Counted from the stretch's first letter, positions 49,421 through 59,400 are shown. The stretch: 64,000 nt of DNA from Flavobacterium sp. CBA20B-1 (GCF_028473145.1 NZ_CP092370.1:1302001-1366000); one strand, 5' to 3'. Numbers and translations: made by a program. The notes: generated by a model not told the origin, from the sequence alone.

Positions 49421-50481
49421 TTGTTTTCGTTTATTTTTGCTACTATTTGTTTTATTTCTTGTTCTTTCTTTTTAGGATAAATCAGCAAAACATCATCTTT
49501 ATCTACAATAATAAAATCGTCTAAACCACCTATTACCACCAATTTGTTTGAATTGGTCCGTACGATATTATTGGTAGCGTTTTCCACAAACAAATTTCCG
49601 TTTACCACTGCGTTATCACAGGTATCCTTTGGCAACTTGTCGTATAAAGAACCCCATGTGCCTAAATCGTTCCAATCAAAAGTGGCAGGTAATACAAAAA
49701 CATTATCTGCTTTTTCCATCACGGCATAATCGATAGAAATGTTTGCCGCCTTGTGGTAATTTTCTATAATGAATTCTTGCTCGTTGGAGTTGTTGAACTG
49801 TTCAAACCCCGATTGAAACAACTGCACCATTTCGGGTTGAAATTTCTCAAAAGCAGTTAAAATAGCTTGCACATTCCAAACGAAAATTCCCGAATTCCAC
49901 AGAAAATTCCTGCGTTGTATAAACGTTTTAGCCGTTTGATAATCGGGCTTCTCACGAAATTGCACCACTTTTTTTACTTGGCGGGTATCTAATTTATTGT
50001 ATTCAATATAACCATAACCGGTATTTGGAAACGTTGGAATAATTCCTAAAGTCATTAACACCTGATCGGCTTCGCACGCATCAAACGCACGCTGCAAATT
50101 GGCTGCAAACTGCACTTCGTCTTCAATCCAATGGTCAGACGGAGCCACAATCATCAAAGCATTGGGGTTTTTCTTTTTAATTTTTAGCGAAGCATATAAA
50201 ATACACGGTGCGGTATTGCGCATTTCGGGTTCTAAAACAATTTGCTCGTTGGTAATCATGGGCAATTGTTCTTTTAAAATGTCGCAATATTTATCGTTGG
50301 TTAATATTAAAATATTTTCTTTTGGTATTAAACGGCTTAAACGGGTAAATGTTTTCTGCACCAAGGTTTCGCCTGTTCCCAACATATCGTGGAACTGTTT
50401 AGGAAATTCGGGGGTACTTACAGGCCAAAAACGCGATCCCACGCCACCTGCCATTAATACGGCGTAATAATTTTTATTCAT
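49408..50481 (-). CDS. Mannose-1-phosphate guanylyltransferase
   Basis: 357 residues. The nucleotidyltransferase signature is MAGGVGSRFWPVSTPEFPKQF at the N-terminus (here GG-x-GSRFWP, lysine in PKQF). ILTNDKYCDILK, IVAPSDHWI and FREKPDYQTAKTFI follow, then NSGIFVWN and WNDLGTW, all typical of ManC-type enzymes making GDP-mannose. It has only the transferase half, without the isomerase domain of bifunctional ManC. Last in an operon with an SDR gene and a SprT-like gene. Confidence 0.92.
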   Translation of the reverse strand: MNKNYYAVLMAGGVGSRFWPVSTPEFPKQFHDMLGTGETLVQKTFTRLSRLIPKENILILTNDKYCDILKEQLPMITNEQIVLEPEMRNTAPCILYASLKIKKKNPNALMIVAPSDHWIEDEVQFAANLQRAFDACEADQVLMTLGIIPTFPNTGYGYIEYNKLDTRQVKKVVQFREKPDYQTAKTFIQRRNFLWNSGIFVWNVQAILTAFEKFQPEMVQLFQSGFEQFNNSNEQEFIIENYHKAANISIDYAVMEKADNVFVLPATFDWNDLGTWGSLYDKLPKDTCDNAVVNGNLFVENATNNIVRTNSNKLVVIGGLDDFIIVDKDDVLLIYPKKKEQEIKQIVAKINENKADT

Positions 50482-50484
50482 TGA

Positions 50485-51084
50485 TTAGCTATTCAAAAGT
50501 TCAACCTGCATATTCGGTTTAAACAAATATACTTTGTTATTTTCTAAATCGGTACATTCAAACAGTTTTACACGCAATTTTCCTTTTTTAAACACACGTC
50601 CGTTTTCAATTTGAAACACACTTCCCAAAGGCAATTCATCTACAAAAACTTTGTTCGTAGGCGCATCGTACTTTTTCAATTGCATAGACAAAAGCGCATC
50701 TGTGTCGCTACTTGCCGATGGATTTTTAAAATGATTTACCAAAAAAGGCAATACTTCAACAGGAAAAACCAATGGATTGATAAAAGGCATCATTAGCAAA
50801 CGAAAAGTGTGTTTCCATTCTAAACCGTGTGGTTTAATGAATCGTCCGTATTTTTGAAATGCAACTAAATGGGCAATTTCGTGTATGGTTGTTATTAAAA
50901 AACGATACTTATTCAGCGTTGCATTTACCGTAATTTGGTGCGATCCATCGGGATTTTTTCTATAATCTCCATGACGGGTAACGCGCTCATTTACAATTTT
51001 AAAATGCACACGATAGGTTTTTATTAATTCATATACCGCATCAACGGCATTTTCGGGGATATATTTCGTTAAGACTTCTTTCAA
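50485..51084 (-). CDS. SprT-like zinc metalloprotease-fold protein
   Basis: 199 residues. The zinc motif HEIAH lies at residues 68-72 (TTIHEIAHLVAFQKYG), with GLEWKHTF supplying the third region, as in SprT-like domains. The C-terminal part (LPLGSVFQIENGRVFKKGKLR) is beta-rich. The cellular target is unknown. The start codon is TTG: the SDR stop TAA is followed immediately by TTGAAAGAAGTC, and no ATG is available near; related proteins also begin M-x-EVLxKYIPE. Four bases separate its stop from the manC start. Confidence 0.88.
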   Translation of the reverse strand: MKEVLTKYIPENAVDAVYELIKTYRVHFKIVNERVTRHGDYRKNPDGSHQITVNATLNKYRFLITTIHEIAHLVAFQKYGRFIKPHGLEWKHTFRLLMMPFINPLVFPVEVLPFLVNHFKNPSASSDTDALLSMQLKKYDAPTNKVFVDELPLGSVFQIENGRVFKKGKLRVKLFECTDLENNKVYLFKPNMQVELLNS

Positions 51085-51762
51085 TTATGGGGTAGTTGAT
51101 GAAACTTCTAAAACTTTTCCATTAAAAAAGCGATTTCCGTTTAAGGCAAAATCTTTAATGTAAAGCGCCATTTCATTCGGATAAACATTTGCCTGATATC
51201 CCGGGAATGCCTCTTGAAGCATCTCGGTTTGTACGGCGCCCAACGCTAAAACATTAAACGCAACACCTTGCTCTTTGTATTCCTCTGCCAATAATTCGCT
51301 TAAGGTAATTACTGCTCCTTTGCTGGAACTATATGCCGCCAAACCAGGAAATTTAGAGCTGCCTTGCACACCGCCCATGCTGCTAATGGTAACTACATGG
51401 CTGCCTTTGTTCATTAAAGGTAAAACGGCACGGTTTAACGCTGCAACACCAAAAACATTTACTTTGTAAACATATTCAAAATCGGCAGAAGAAATTTCAG
51501 CGAATGGTTTGTTGATAATGGCACCTGCATTGTGAATTAAAATATCGATGTTTTTAAACTGATTTTTCAATGCTATTGCAAATGTAGCTACAGAAGCATC
51601 GTTACTTAAATCGACCGATTGGTAGTGTACATTCGGCAGGTTTTCAAGTTCCGGATTACTGTTTCGTGAAAGGGAAATAACCGTATGCCCTTCGGCAGCG
51701 AATTGTTTCACTAACTCTGCTCCTATTCCACGACTTGTTCCTGTTATTATGATAGTTTTCAT
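51085..51762 (-). CDS. Short-chain dehydrogenase/reductase
   Basis: 225 residues. Cofactor loop TGTSRGIG at 7-14, NAG at about 78-80, and the catalytic set Ser at about 127-128, Tyr 144 and Lys 148 (YSSSK). The Rossmann fold is complete but the protein is short; the substrate is unknown. First gene of the SDR-SprT-ManC operon, abutting the SprT-like gene without a gap. The 139 bases upstream hold AGATTCCTCACTTCGTTTGG, which resembles a dispersed repeat, and short TTTGACTTTACGAC-like duplications. Confidence 0.9.
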   Translation of the reverse strand: MKTIIITGTSRGIGAELVKQFAAEGHTVISLSRNSNPELENLPNVHYQSVDLSNDASVATFAIALKNQFKNIDILIHNAGAIINKPFAEISSADFEYVYKVNVFGVAALNRAVLPLMNKGSHVVTISSMGGVQGSSKFPGLAAYSSSKGAVITLSELLAEEYKEQGVAFNVLALGAVQTEMLQEAFPGYQANVYPNEMALYIKDFALNGNRFFNGKVLEVSSTTP

Positions 51763-51901
51763 TTTTTTGTTCGATTGTTAATGTGTTTAATCGTTTATTT
51801 GTTTAGATTCCTCACTTCGTTTGGAATGACAACTACTATATATTTTCATTATAAAGTTTTGACTTTACGACTTTTGACATTTAACTTTATGACTTATCAG
51901 C

Positions 51902-52846
51902 CTAATTCATTTTTATTTCTTTGGTTTCTGCGTTGATCATTTTTGATACCACCGGAAGCATATCTTGCGCAATGGCGGTCATAAATGCGGTATCCATCGC
52001 TTGAAATTCATCTTTTGGATGGTGGTAGTAATTGAAGTTTGAAAAATCAAATGCAGAAACGGTATGCGCAGGAATTTTAAATTCTTCATAGAACGGATAA
52101 TTGTCTGATGCTGCAAACAAATTGTATTGCTCTGCCCCGTCTGACATTCCCACAATCATGCTGCTTGCGTATTCATTTAACTTTGCCGCCATGTTTGATT
52201 TGGTATATCCTGTTAAAAACAATTTAAAATCATAACTCATTGGAACACCTACCATTTCAAAATTCAACATGCTGTAAATATTCATGTTTTGTTTTTTTAA
52301 CTTTTTAGCCAAATGTTTCGATCCCAACAAACCTTTTTCTTCGGCAGAAAAGAACACAATCAACACACTGCGTTTACAGTTTTTTGATGCAGCCAGATAT
52401 TTTGCCACTTCCGATAAAACAGTAGTTCCCGAAGCATTGTCATTAGCACCGTTGTTGATATAATCACCTTCAAAACCTTTTTCTGTAATGCCAATATGAT
52501 CATAATGTGCTCCCAAAATCACAAACTCATTTTTCAGTTTTGGATCGTTTCCTTCGATGTATCCTACCACATTAAACGAATTGTCATAGTTGGAAAGTGT
52601 ATCTTTATAAGTAGAAAAATACGGTTTAACATTGGATTTTTTAAGGATTTCTTCTAAATAATTTGCTGCTTTTAAAATTCCTTCAGAGTTTGAATCTCTT
52701 CCTTCTAATTCATCAGAAGTTAAATATTTTAAAGTGGCAGCCACATCTGCTTCTTTCACTTGATAGGCTGAAACTTGGGCATTTTGATTCGATTTACAGG
52801 CAACTAACGATAAAGACAAAGCTGTAAACAAAAGAATTTTTCTCAT
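51902..52846 (-). CDS. M28-family aminopeptidase lipoprotein
   Basis: 314 residues from the ATG at 52846 (MRKILLFTALSLSLVACK, lipobox LVAC); a start at 52873 would lie upstream of the predicted -7 element. Metal ligands of the M28 fold: GAHYDHIG (about 131), NGANDNASGTT (about 148), SAEEKGLLGS (about 182), LNFEMVG (about 208) and the late HHP. It is predicted to trim N-terminal residues from peptides in the periplasm or at the outer membrane. The promoter lies in copy 1 of the 57-bp duplicated element at 52868-52924. Confidence 0.88.
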   Translation of the reverse strand: MRKILLFTALSLSLVACKSNQNAQVSAYQVKEADVAATLKYLTSDELEGRDSNSEGILKAANYLEEILKKSNVKPYFSTYKDTLSNYDNSFNVVGYIEGNDPKLKNEFVILGAHYDHIGITEKGFEGDYINNGANDNASGTTVLSEVAKYLAASKNCKRSVLIVFFSAEEKGLLGSKHLAKKLKKQNMNIYSMLNFEMVGVPMSYDFKLFLTGYTKSNMAAKLNEYASSMIVGMSDGAEQYNLFAASDNYPFYEEFKIPAHTVSAFDFSNFNYYHHPKDEFQAMDTAFMTAIAQDMLPVVSKMINAETKEIKMN

Positions 52847-52867
52847 TTTTGTATGTTTTAAACAAAA

Positions 52868-52924
52868 ATACAAAAAAACCCGTTCTGAAAAATCAAAACG
52901 GGTTTATATAAATACTATTCTATG
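52868..52924. repeat. 57-bp direct repeat, copy 1 (terminator plus promoter)
   Basis: Identical to 53490-53546 over 57 bp. It holds the hairpin AACCCGTT/AACGGGTT with T-run on the minus strand, and on the same strand TTG followed 23 bases later by TATTTTTG (52870-52863), the likely promoter of the M28 gene. Confidence 0.9.
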
Positions 52925-52954
52925 AAGAATGTTTTTTAAGTTTTTTTGTATTTG

Positions 52955-53227
52955 TTATCCAGCTTTCGTGCAAACTATATTAAGAATATAAACGACTCCT
53001 ACCTTTTCTTTGTACAAAATTTTATAATCTCTTATGATAATTCTTCGATATTCAGAAAAAATTTCATCTTGCTGATATTTTTCAGAAAACACCATATTTT
53101 TAGAGGCACTTATAATTTCTTTTCTAACTATTTCATAAGCTGAAGGTATACTAGAATATCTATAATCTAAAATTTCAGAAAGAGCTTCTTTTGCTTGCCT
53201 AACCCAAACAATTCGCTTAACTTTTAC
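52955..53227 (-). CDS. RelE/ParE-family toxin without a standard start codon
   Basis: The minus-strand frame directly after the antitoxin stop is open to TAA at 52955. It reads VKVKRIVWVRQAKEALSEIL, then SEYRRIIIRDYKILYKEKVG and VVYILNIVCTKAG: the pattern of RelE/ParE toxins (basic first strand, paired helices, RRIIIRDYKILY strands). Between the antitoxin TAA (53237-53239) and this conserved start no in-frame ATG, GTG or TTG exists; the first codons are ACA AGG ACA GTA AAA. AAGGA sits just upstream of GTA. The first in-frame ATG would lose half of the protein. Either a rare start codon is used or the start has mutated. Confidence 0.65.
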   Translation of the reverse strand, partial: VKVKRIVWVRQAKEALSEILDYRYSSIPSAYEIVRKEIISASKNMVFSEKYQQDEIFSEYRRIIIRDYKILYKEKVGVVYILNIVCTKAG

Positions 53228-53236
53228 TGTCCTTGT

Positions 53237-53464
53237 TTATTCCATTTCTTCAACATCAATAAAATCTCCTTCGGAAATCTGTTTTTCAGCATTTAAAAGG
53301 GCTTCTTTATATTCTTCTCTTGTCATTGGCTTTCCATCTGGATGATAAGCAACAATTTCTTTATTGTAATAGTTTTCAAAAACACTGTTTACAATAGACA
53401 AAATTCGTTCATCTGCTTTTTCTACAAAAGAATGTATTCTATTTTTTAAAACAATTGTGTCCAT
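53237..53464 (-). CDS. Antitoxin partner of the RelE/ParE-type toxin
   Basis: 75 residues from the ATG at 53464 (MDTIVLKNRIHSFVEKADER); a longer frame to 53518 runs back through the promoter. Small, acidic at the C-terminus (EGDFIDVEEME), with PDGKPMTREEYKEALLNAE typical for a family of proteins paired with RelE-like toxins in Flavobacteriia. No ribbon-helix-helix is apparent. It precedes the toxin in the same frame. The module lies between pdhC and the M28 gene, flanked by 57-bp direct repeats. Confidence 0.7.
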   Translation of the reverse strand: MDTIVLKNRIHSFVEKADERILSIVNSVFENYYNKEIVAYHPDGKPMTREEYKEALLNAEKQISEGDFIDVEEME

Positions 53465-53484
53465 AAATATAACTTTTACTATAA

Positions 53485-53518
53485 CAAATATACAAAAAAA
53501 CCCGTTCTGAAAAATCAA
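53485..53518 (-). promoter_or_regulatory. Promoter of the toxin-antitoxin module
   Basis: Minus strand TTG (53518-53516), 23-base spacer, TATATTTG (53492-53485). The spacer is the terminator hairpin of copy 2, so the pdhC terminator and this promoter overlap. Confidence 0.55.
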
Positions 53519-53546
53519 AACGGGTTTATATAAATACTATTCTATG
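53490..53546. repeat. 57-bp direct repeat, copy 2 (terminator of pdhC plus promoter)
   Basis: Same 57 bp as 52868-52924, starting 2 bases beyond the pdhC stop. The AACCCGTT/AACGGGTT hairpin plus minus-strand T-run ends the pdh transcript. The duplication spans 622 bp and brackets the toxin-antitoxin genes. Confidence 0.9.
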
Positions 53547-53548
53547 GA

Positions 53549-55246
53549 TTAAGCCAGCATGGTAACCGGATTTTCAATAAAATGTTTCAATGTTTGTAAA
53601 AATTCTGCTCCTGTAGCACCATCAACCGTTCTGTGGTCGCATGCCAAAGTAACTTTCATAGTATTACCCACTACAATTTGACCGTTCTTCACAACAGGTT
53701 TTTCAATAATTGCACCTACCGATAAAATTGCAGAATTTGGTTGATTGATAATCGATGTAAATTCTTCGATACCAAACATTCCTAAATTAGAAACGGTAAA
53801 AGTTGACCCTTCCATTTCTTTAGGTTGCAATTTTTTGCTACGTGCTTTGCCTGCCAAATCTTTAATTGAACTACCAATTTGGGTTAAGCTCAACAAATCG
53901 GTATGGTTTACAACCGGCACTACCAATCCATCTTCCACAGCAACTGCAACGCCAATATTCACATGGTGGTTAACGATTGTTGCCGCTTCTGTCCACTGTG
54001 AATTTACTTTTGGATGCTTTTTCAGCGCCATTGCACAAGCCTTCACAACCATATCGTTGAACGAAACTTTGGTATCTGGCAATGAATTAATCAGGGTACG
54101 TGATTCCATTGCATTGTCCATATTTACTTCAATTGTTAAATAGTAATGCGGTGCCGTAAATTTAGATTCAGCCAAACGACGTGCGATGGTCTTACGCATT
54201 TGAGAGTTTTTAACTTCTTCTGCAAAAACTTCACCTGTTGGAACTGCTTTTGGAGCTGAAGTTGACGAAACTTTTTCTTCTGATTTTGTTTCTGTTGATG
54301 CAGTTTTAGCAGATGGAGTAAAGTTTTCTACATCGCTTTTAACGATGCGTCCGTTTTCTCCAGAACCCTTCACTTCTGAAAGATTAATGCCTTTATCTTG
54401 AGCAATTTTTTTAGCCAAGGGCGAAGCAAAAATACGGTTTGAATCATTTGTTGCCGATGAAGTTTCTGTTTTAGCCGATTCTTCTTTTATTTCAGCTGAA
54501 TTTGATTCTTTTTTACTTCCTGATTTATCTTCTGATGATTCTTCTTTTTTAGATTCGGATTTTGCTTTTGGTTTTGATCCTCCAGACAAAATACCAGAAA
54601 CATCGGTTCCTGCAGGACCAATAATGGCTAACACACTGTCAACAGGTGCCGATTCGCCTTCTTGAATACCAATGTGCAACAAAGTTCCTGCATAAAAAGA
54701 TTCAAATTCCATTGTGGCTTTATCTGTTTCGATTTCAGCCAAAATATCTCCTTCTTTTACTTCATCACCTACTTTTTTCAACCATGATGCAACGGTACCT
54801 TCTGTCATTGTATCACTTAAACGAGGCATAGTTACAACGCTCACATTGTCTGGAACTTCTGAAGCAGTTTCCTCTTCTTTTACTTCCTCTTTATCAGATG
54901 TATCAGCTTTTGAATCAGATTCTCCTGACTTTTCTTCTTTAGTATCAGATGGTTCATTTTTTTTCCCCTCAGAAGTAGATCCTTCTAATAAAGATTTGTA
55001 ATCTTCACCTTCTTTCCCGATAATTGCCAACACACTATCAACAGCAGCAGTTTCGCCTTCTTGAACACCAATATACAAAAGGGTTCCTTGGTGAAACGAC
55101 TCAAATTCCATTGTAGCTTTATCGGTTTCAATCTCTGCTAAAATATCACCTTCAGAAATTTTATCTCCCACTTTTTTTAACCAAGATGCCACGGTACCTT
55201 CTGTCATGGTATCGCTTAAACGAGGCATTGTAATAATTTCAGCCAT
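53549..55246 (-). CDS. Pyruvate dehydrogenase E2, dihydrolipoamide acetyltransferase
   Basis: 565 residues. Two N-terminal lipoyl domains (1-80 and about 137-215), each with the lipoylated lysine in ETDKATMEFES. They are joined by long Glu/Ser/Lys linkers. A peripheral subunit-binding domain (FASPLAKKIAQDKGINL, about 277-310) and the catalytic domain with the active-site DHRTVDGATGAEFL near residue 540 follow. The enzyme transfers acetyl groups to CoA. It starts 3 bases after the E1-alpha stop. E1-beta is not adjacent and must be elsewhere. Confidence 0.96.
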   Translation of the reverse strand: MAEIITMPRLSDTMTEGTVASWLKKVGDKISEGDILAEIETDKATMEFESFHQGTLLYIGVQEGETAAVDSVLAIIGKEGEDYKSLLEGSTSEGKKNEPSDTKEEKSGESDSKADTSDKEEVKEEETASEVPDNVSVVTMPRLSDTMTEGTVASWLKKVGDEVKEGDILAEIETDKATMEFESFYAGTLLHIGIQEGESAPVDSVLAIIGPAGTDVSGILSGGSKPKAKSESKKEESSEDKSGSKKESNSAEIKEESAKTETSSATNDSNRIFASPLAKKIAQDKGINLSEVKGSGENGRIVKSDVENFTPSAKTASTETKSEEKVSSTSAPKAVPTGEVFAEEVKNSQMRKTIARRLAESKFTAPHYYLTIEVNMDNAMESRTLINSLPDTKVSFNDMVVKACAMALKKHPKVNSQWTEAATIVNHHVNIGVAVAVEDGLVVPVVNHTDLLSLTQIGSSIKDLAGKARSKKLQPKEMEGSTFTVSNLGMFGIEEFTSIINQPNSAILSVGAIIEKPVVKNGQIVVGNTMKVTLACDHRTVDGATGAEFLQTLKHFIENPVTMLA

Positions 55247-55249
55247 TTT

Positions 55250-56248
55250 TTATAATTTATGAGGAATGAACGGATAATTTTCTTGATCGTAAACTACATC
55301 ATACATTACGTTTGTTTCAGGATATGGAGATTCTTCTGCAAATTTTTCACATTCTGAAACTAAATCACGTACGCGATTGTCTATTGTTTCGATTTCTTCG
55401 TCGGTTGCCCAATTATTCTCTTTAATAACGTTTAAAACTTGAGTAATTGGATCTATTTTTTTGTATTCTTCTACTTCTTCTTTTGTGCGGTAATGTTGCG
55501 CGTCACTCATTGAGTGTCCGCGGTAGCGATACGTTTTCATTTCTAAGAAAGTTGGTCCTTCGCCTCTACGTGCTCTTTCCATAGCATCGAACATTGCTTC
55601 GGCTACTTTTACAGGGTTCATACCGTCCACTGCATAAGAAGGCATTTCGTATCCTAAACCTAATTTCCAAACATCGGTATGGTTTGCAGTACGCTCAACC
55701 GATGTTCCCATTGCATAACCATTATTCTCACAAATAAAAACTACTGGAAGTTTCCACAGCATTGCCATATTAAATGCTTCGTGCAATGATCCTTGACGTG
55801 CGGCACCATCTCCAAAATAAGTTAATGATACACCGCCGGTTTCTAGATATTTTTCGGCAAACGCCATACCTGCCCCAACGGGAATCTGTGCCCCTACAAT
55901 TCCGTGACCACCGTAAAAACCATGCTCTTTTGAAAAAATGTGCATAGAACCACCTAAACCTTGAGAGGTTCCGGTTGCTTTTCCTAATAGTTCGGCCATT
56001 ACTCTGCGAGGATCAACTCCCATACCAATTGGTTGCACGTGGTTGCGGTATGCAGTTATCATTTTATCTTTTGATAAATCCATTGCGTGTAAGGCACCAG
56101 CCAAAACTGCTTCCTGTCCATTGTATAGGTGCAAAAAACCGCGTACTTTTTGCTGAATGTATAAAGCTGCTAATTTATCTTCGAACTTGCGCCAAAACTG
56201 CATGTCTTCATACCACTTTAAATATACTTCTTTAGTAATTTCTTTCAT
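55250..56248 (-). CDS. pdhA: Pyruvate dehydrogenase E1 component, alpha subunit
   Basis: 332 residues, full length. The thiamine diphosphate motif is GDGAARQGSLHEAFNMAML through FICENN (about 145-176). RYRGHSMSDAQHYRTKEE is the phosphorylation-loop region conserved in E1-alpha. It decarboxylates pyruvate together with E1-beta. Co-transcribed with the E2 gene, 3-base gap. Promoter candidate lies 52-59 bases upstream of the ATG. Confidence 0.96.
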   Translation of the reverse strand: MKEITKEVYLKWYEDMQFWRKFEDKLAALYIQQKVRGFLHLYNGQEAVLAGALHAMDLSKDKMITAYRNHVQPIGMGVDPRRVMAELLGKATGTSQGLGGSMHIFSKEHGFYGGHGIVGAQIPVGAGMAFAEKYLETGGVSLTYFGDGAARQGSLHEAFNMAMLWKLPVVFICENNGYAMGTSVERTANHTDVWKLGLGYEMPSYAVDGMNPVKVAEAMFDAMERARRGEGPTFLEMKTYRYRGHSMSDAQHYRTKEEVEEYKKIDPITQVLNVIKENNWATDEEIETIDNRVRDLVSECEKFAEESPYPETNVMYDVVYDQENYPFIPHKL

Positions 56249-56299
56249 AACGTTAGATAATTAATTACCAATTGCTGATTTTGTTAATTTGGCAATAAG

Positions 56300-56307
56300 C
56301 AAAAATA
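56300..56307 (-). promoter_or_regulatory. -7 element of the pdh operon promoter
   Basis: Minus strand TATTTTTG matches TAnnTTTG, about 52 bases before the pdhA start. The -33 side has no exact TTG at normal spacing. Confidence 0.45.
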
Positions 56308-56369
56308 AGACAACAAACGTATATCTGAAAATAAATTGAGTTATTTTTAGTTAAAGTCTAAAAATTATT

Positions 56370-56437
56370 AAACCCCAAAACAGAACAATGTCCTATTTTG
56401 GGGTTTAAAAAAAACGAGGAGCAATTGCTCCTCGTTT
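56370..56437 (-). terminator. Two consecutive terminators after the T9SS surface protein
   Basis: First, the perfect palindrome at 56412-56437 (AAACGAGGAGCA and its complement) with a minus-strand T-run at 56407-56414. Second, AAACCCCAAAA/TTTTGGGGTTT at 56370-56406. Together they isolate the pdh operon. Confidence 0.8.
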
Positions 56438-56444
56438 AGAAAAT

Positions 56445-59400
56445 TTATTTTTTGATGATTTTAATAAATTGTGAACCGGTGTTTGTATGAACTTTTATCA
56501 TATAGGTTCCGGCTGAAAGATTAGATACATCTATCTTCACATCGTTTGCATCAAATTTTTGTGTTTTGATTTGTTTACCTAACAAATCGTAAACCTCTAC
56601 TGACTGAATTGCCTCTTTGTAAGATATATTCAACTCTGAATCTACAGGGTTTGGATAGTATCTCAATGAAGCTAAGTCTAGATCGTTTAATCCTAAACTA
56701 ATCTTCACGGTTACAGGAAGTGGTAAACTTGGACAGTTAGCTGGACCAACAAGCACTCCGTAATACGTTTTGTTATCTACTAATGGTTGATAAGTTGGTA
56801 AAGGATTTGTAAAATTGATTGCATCATTATACGAATCAAACCAAACCACATTCGGCTCATTTGCTTTTAAATCTTTTACTTCCGCATAATTAGGGAATGT
56901 TTGATTGATGTTACCAGTTGGAGCATTAGGTCGAGCATTTACAGTTATATATACTGTTGCTTTAGCTGATTCACAACCATTATCGATTTTAGAAATGTAA
57001 TAAGTACCTGTTGTGATTACATCATTTTGCCCCATTTCTGTAGTTGCAAATGCATTATCAAATACTTTATAACTGATTCCAGTACCAGAACTTAAAGGTA
57101 AAGATGAAACAGTAGCATCCCCACAAATAGTAATTGGGTTGATAACCGGTGCATTAACACTTAAAATCTTAACACTTACAGCACGTTTAGGAGAGTCACA
57201 GTCACCAACTGATTGACCCACGTAGTAAGTACCTGTTACCAATGGTGTGGTATTAGATAATGGTGTATCTGATGTACTAAAGCCATACCAGTATACATTT
57301 GCTCCCACTGTTGTTGGTGAAGCCATTAAACTTCCAACAGTAGCGTTTCCACAAAATGTTTGTGTTGTATTTGCTGTTGGCATGGTCAGGTTTTGCACGG
57401 TTGACACCACTACCGCAGATCTAGAAGACTCACAGTTTCCTATTTTTTGTGCGATGTAATACGTACCAGTTGTCAATACTGTTGAGTTTGCCAACGGTGT
57501 AACATCATTTACATTTTGGTACCAATTTACCGTTGCTCCTGGTGAAGATGTAACAGCAATGCTAGATATTGTTGAAGTACCGCATATATATACATTACTT
57601 AAAGAAATAGCCGAAGGAGTAACTCCCACTGTTACATTTACAGCTACACGAGCTGATGATGTACAAGAACCATTTGTAAACTCACCGTAGTAAATACCAT
57701 TATTAATTGGTGTTGTACTTGCTAATGGAGTTCCTCCTACTTGAGTAGTATACCATTGGATATTTAAGCCACTAATTGAGTTGAATGTTAAATTACTAAC
57801 AGTAGCTGATCCGCAGAACGCTTGATTTGCAGGCGCTACAGGTACAGTTGCTGGTGGATTAATAACCACAGTAAACGGTACTCTTGCTGATTTACAACCA
57901 GAAATTTCTTGTTCTACATAATAGATACCTGAATTTGTAATCTGTGTAATAGGTGTACTAGATGTTTGACTACTGTAATATGTCAATACGCCGTTTGGAT
58001 TTTTACCAAAATTTGTATTAGCAACATTAACAGGACCACAACTTGTAATATTATTTACTACTGGAGCTTCTTTCAAACCAATACTAACTGTAAAGTTTTT
58101 CTCAACAGTACATCCATACTGATTTTCAATTTCCACCTTATATGGCACATTTAAACTATTAGATGTACCTTTCAAATAAAGTGTTCCAGTATTAATTAAA
58201 CCATCATAAGGAACTGTTGCGTTTTGATCATAATATAAATTAGCAATTGGTGTCCATGTTACTTGGTAGTTACTAATAGGTGTAATTCTTACATTATCAA
58301 TATACCATCCTGCAAATTGCGTATTACCGTCTGCTCCCATTCTAAAGCGAACTTGGAATGTTCCCGCTCCTGTAAAATCAGCTGCAGGAACAGTAAACTT
58401 CTCAGATTTCCATGCCGAATTAGTAGGGATTGTTGCTTGTTGGAAACTTACCCAATCAGCGTAAGATGTTTTGGTAAAGAACATAGCTTGCAAACTAGTG
58501 TTACCAACAGGTTTTGGAAGAGTTGTACTAGCAGAACCAGTATAATGCTCCGGTAAAAACGGTTTCCAAGTTGCTCCATTATCAGTTGTATATTCTAAAT
58601 ACGCATAATCTTGAACATTTATTGTACCAGCTTGTAAAGCAGCAATATGATCAAACTCAACCGTGATAGATTTAAGGTTATTCATATTCACTGATGAAGC
58701 TAAGTTAACAATTGCATTTGTTTGTGCTGCATGTGTAATTTTCAAACTACCTGTACCTTCAGAAAAAAGTGCTGTTTCGTTAGAAATAGCGTCTCCTGAT
58801 ACGGTATTGCTAATAGTCACCCCGTTAATGTTTCCATTAAACAAATGTCTTACAGGAGTTTCATTAACTAAATTATCTACTTTTAATTCTTGAATATCGT
58901 CAAAACATAAACTGTAACTATTCAGTAATTGCAACATTTGAGGAGAAGGATTGTTCTCTACAGAAATAGTCTTTTCGATTACACATCTATCCCCACCTGT
59001 ATTAGAAGCTCTTAACACATAGGTCATATTCATAGTTGTATTGAAAGTCCAACCTACATTCTCATCACCAAGAATTGCGTTTGCGGGGTTATTTGGATCA
59101 TTCGGATCATTTGCTGGATCGTTTGGATCGTTTGGATCAACTGTAGTCCATTCATAGGTATCATAATCACTAACACCAGTCAAAATATACAATTTTGTTA
59201 AAGGGCTACCAGCACAATTATTAACAATATCTGCTGAAAGATTTAGAGTTGGTGCATCAGAGAAATTCAGTTCATAAGTTCTCATCGCTCCAAAACAACC
59301 ATCTATAATTTTAAAATAGCCATTCATGCGAATTGTGTTTCTAGTACCAGATACTTCGGCATACATTTGCGCTAAAGATAATGTAGCATTTCCGCTATAC

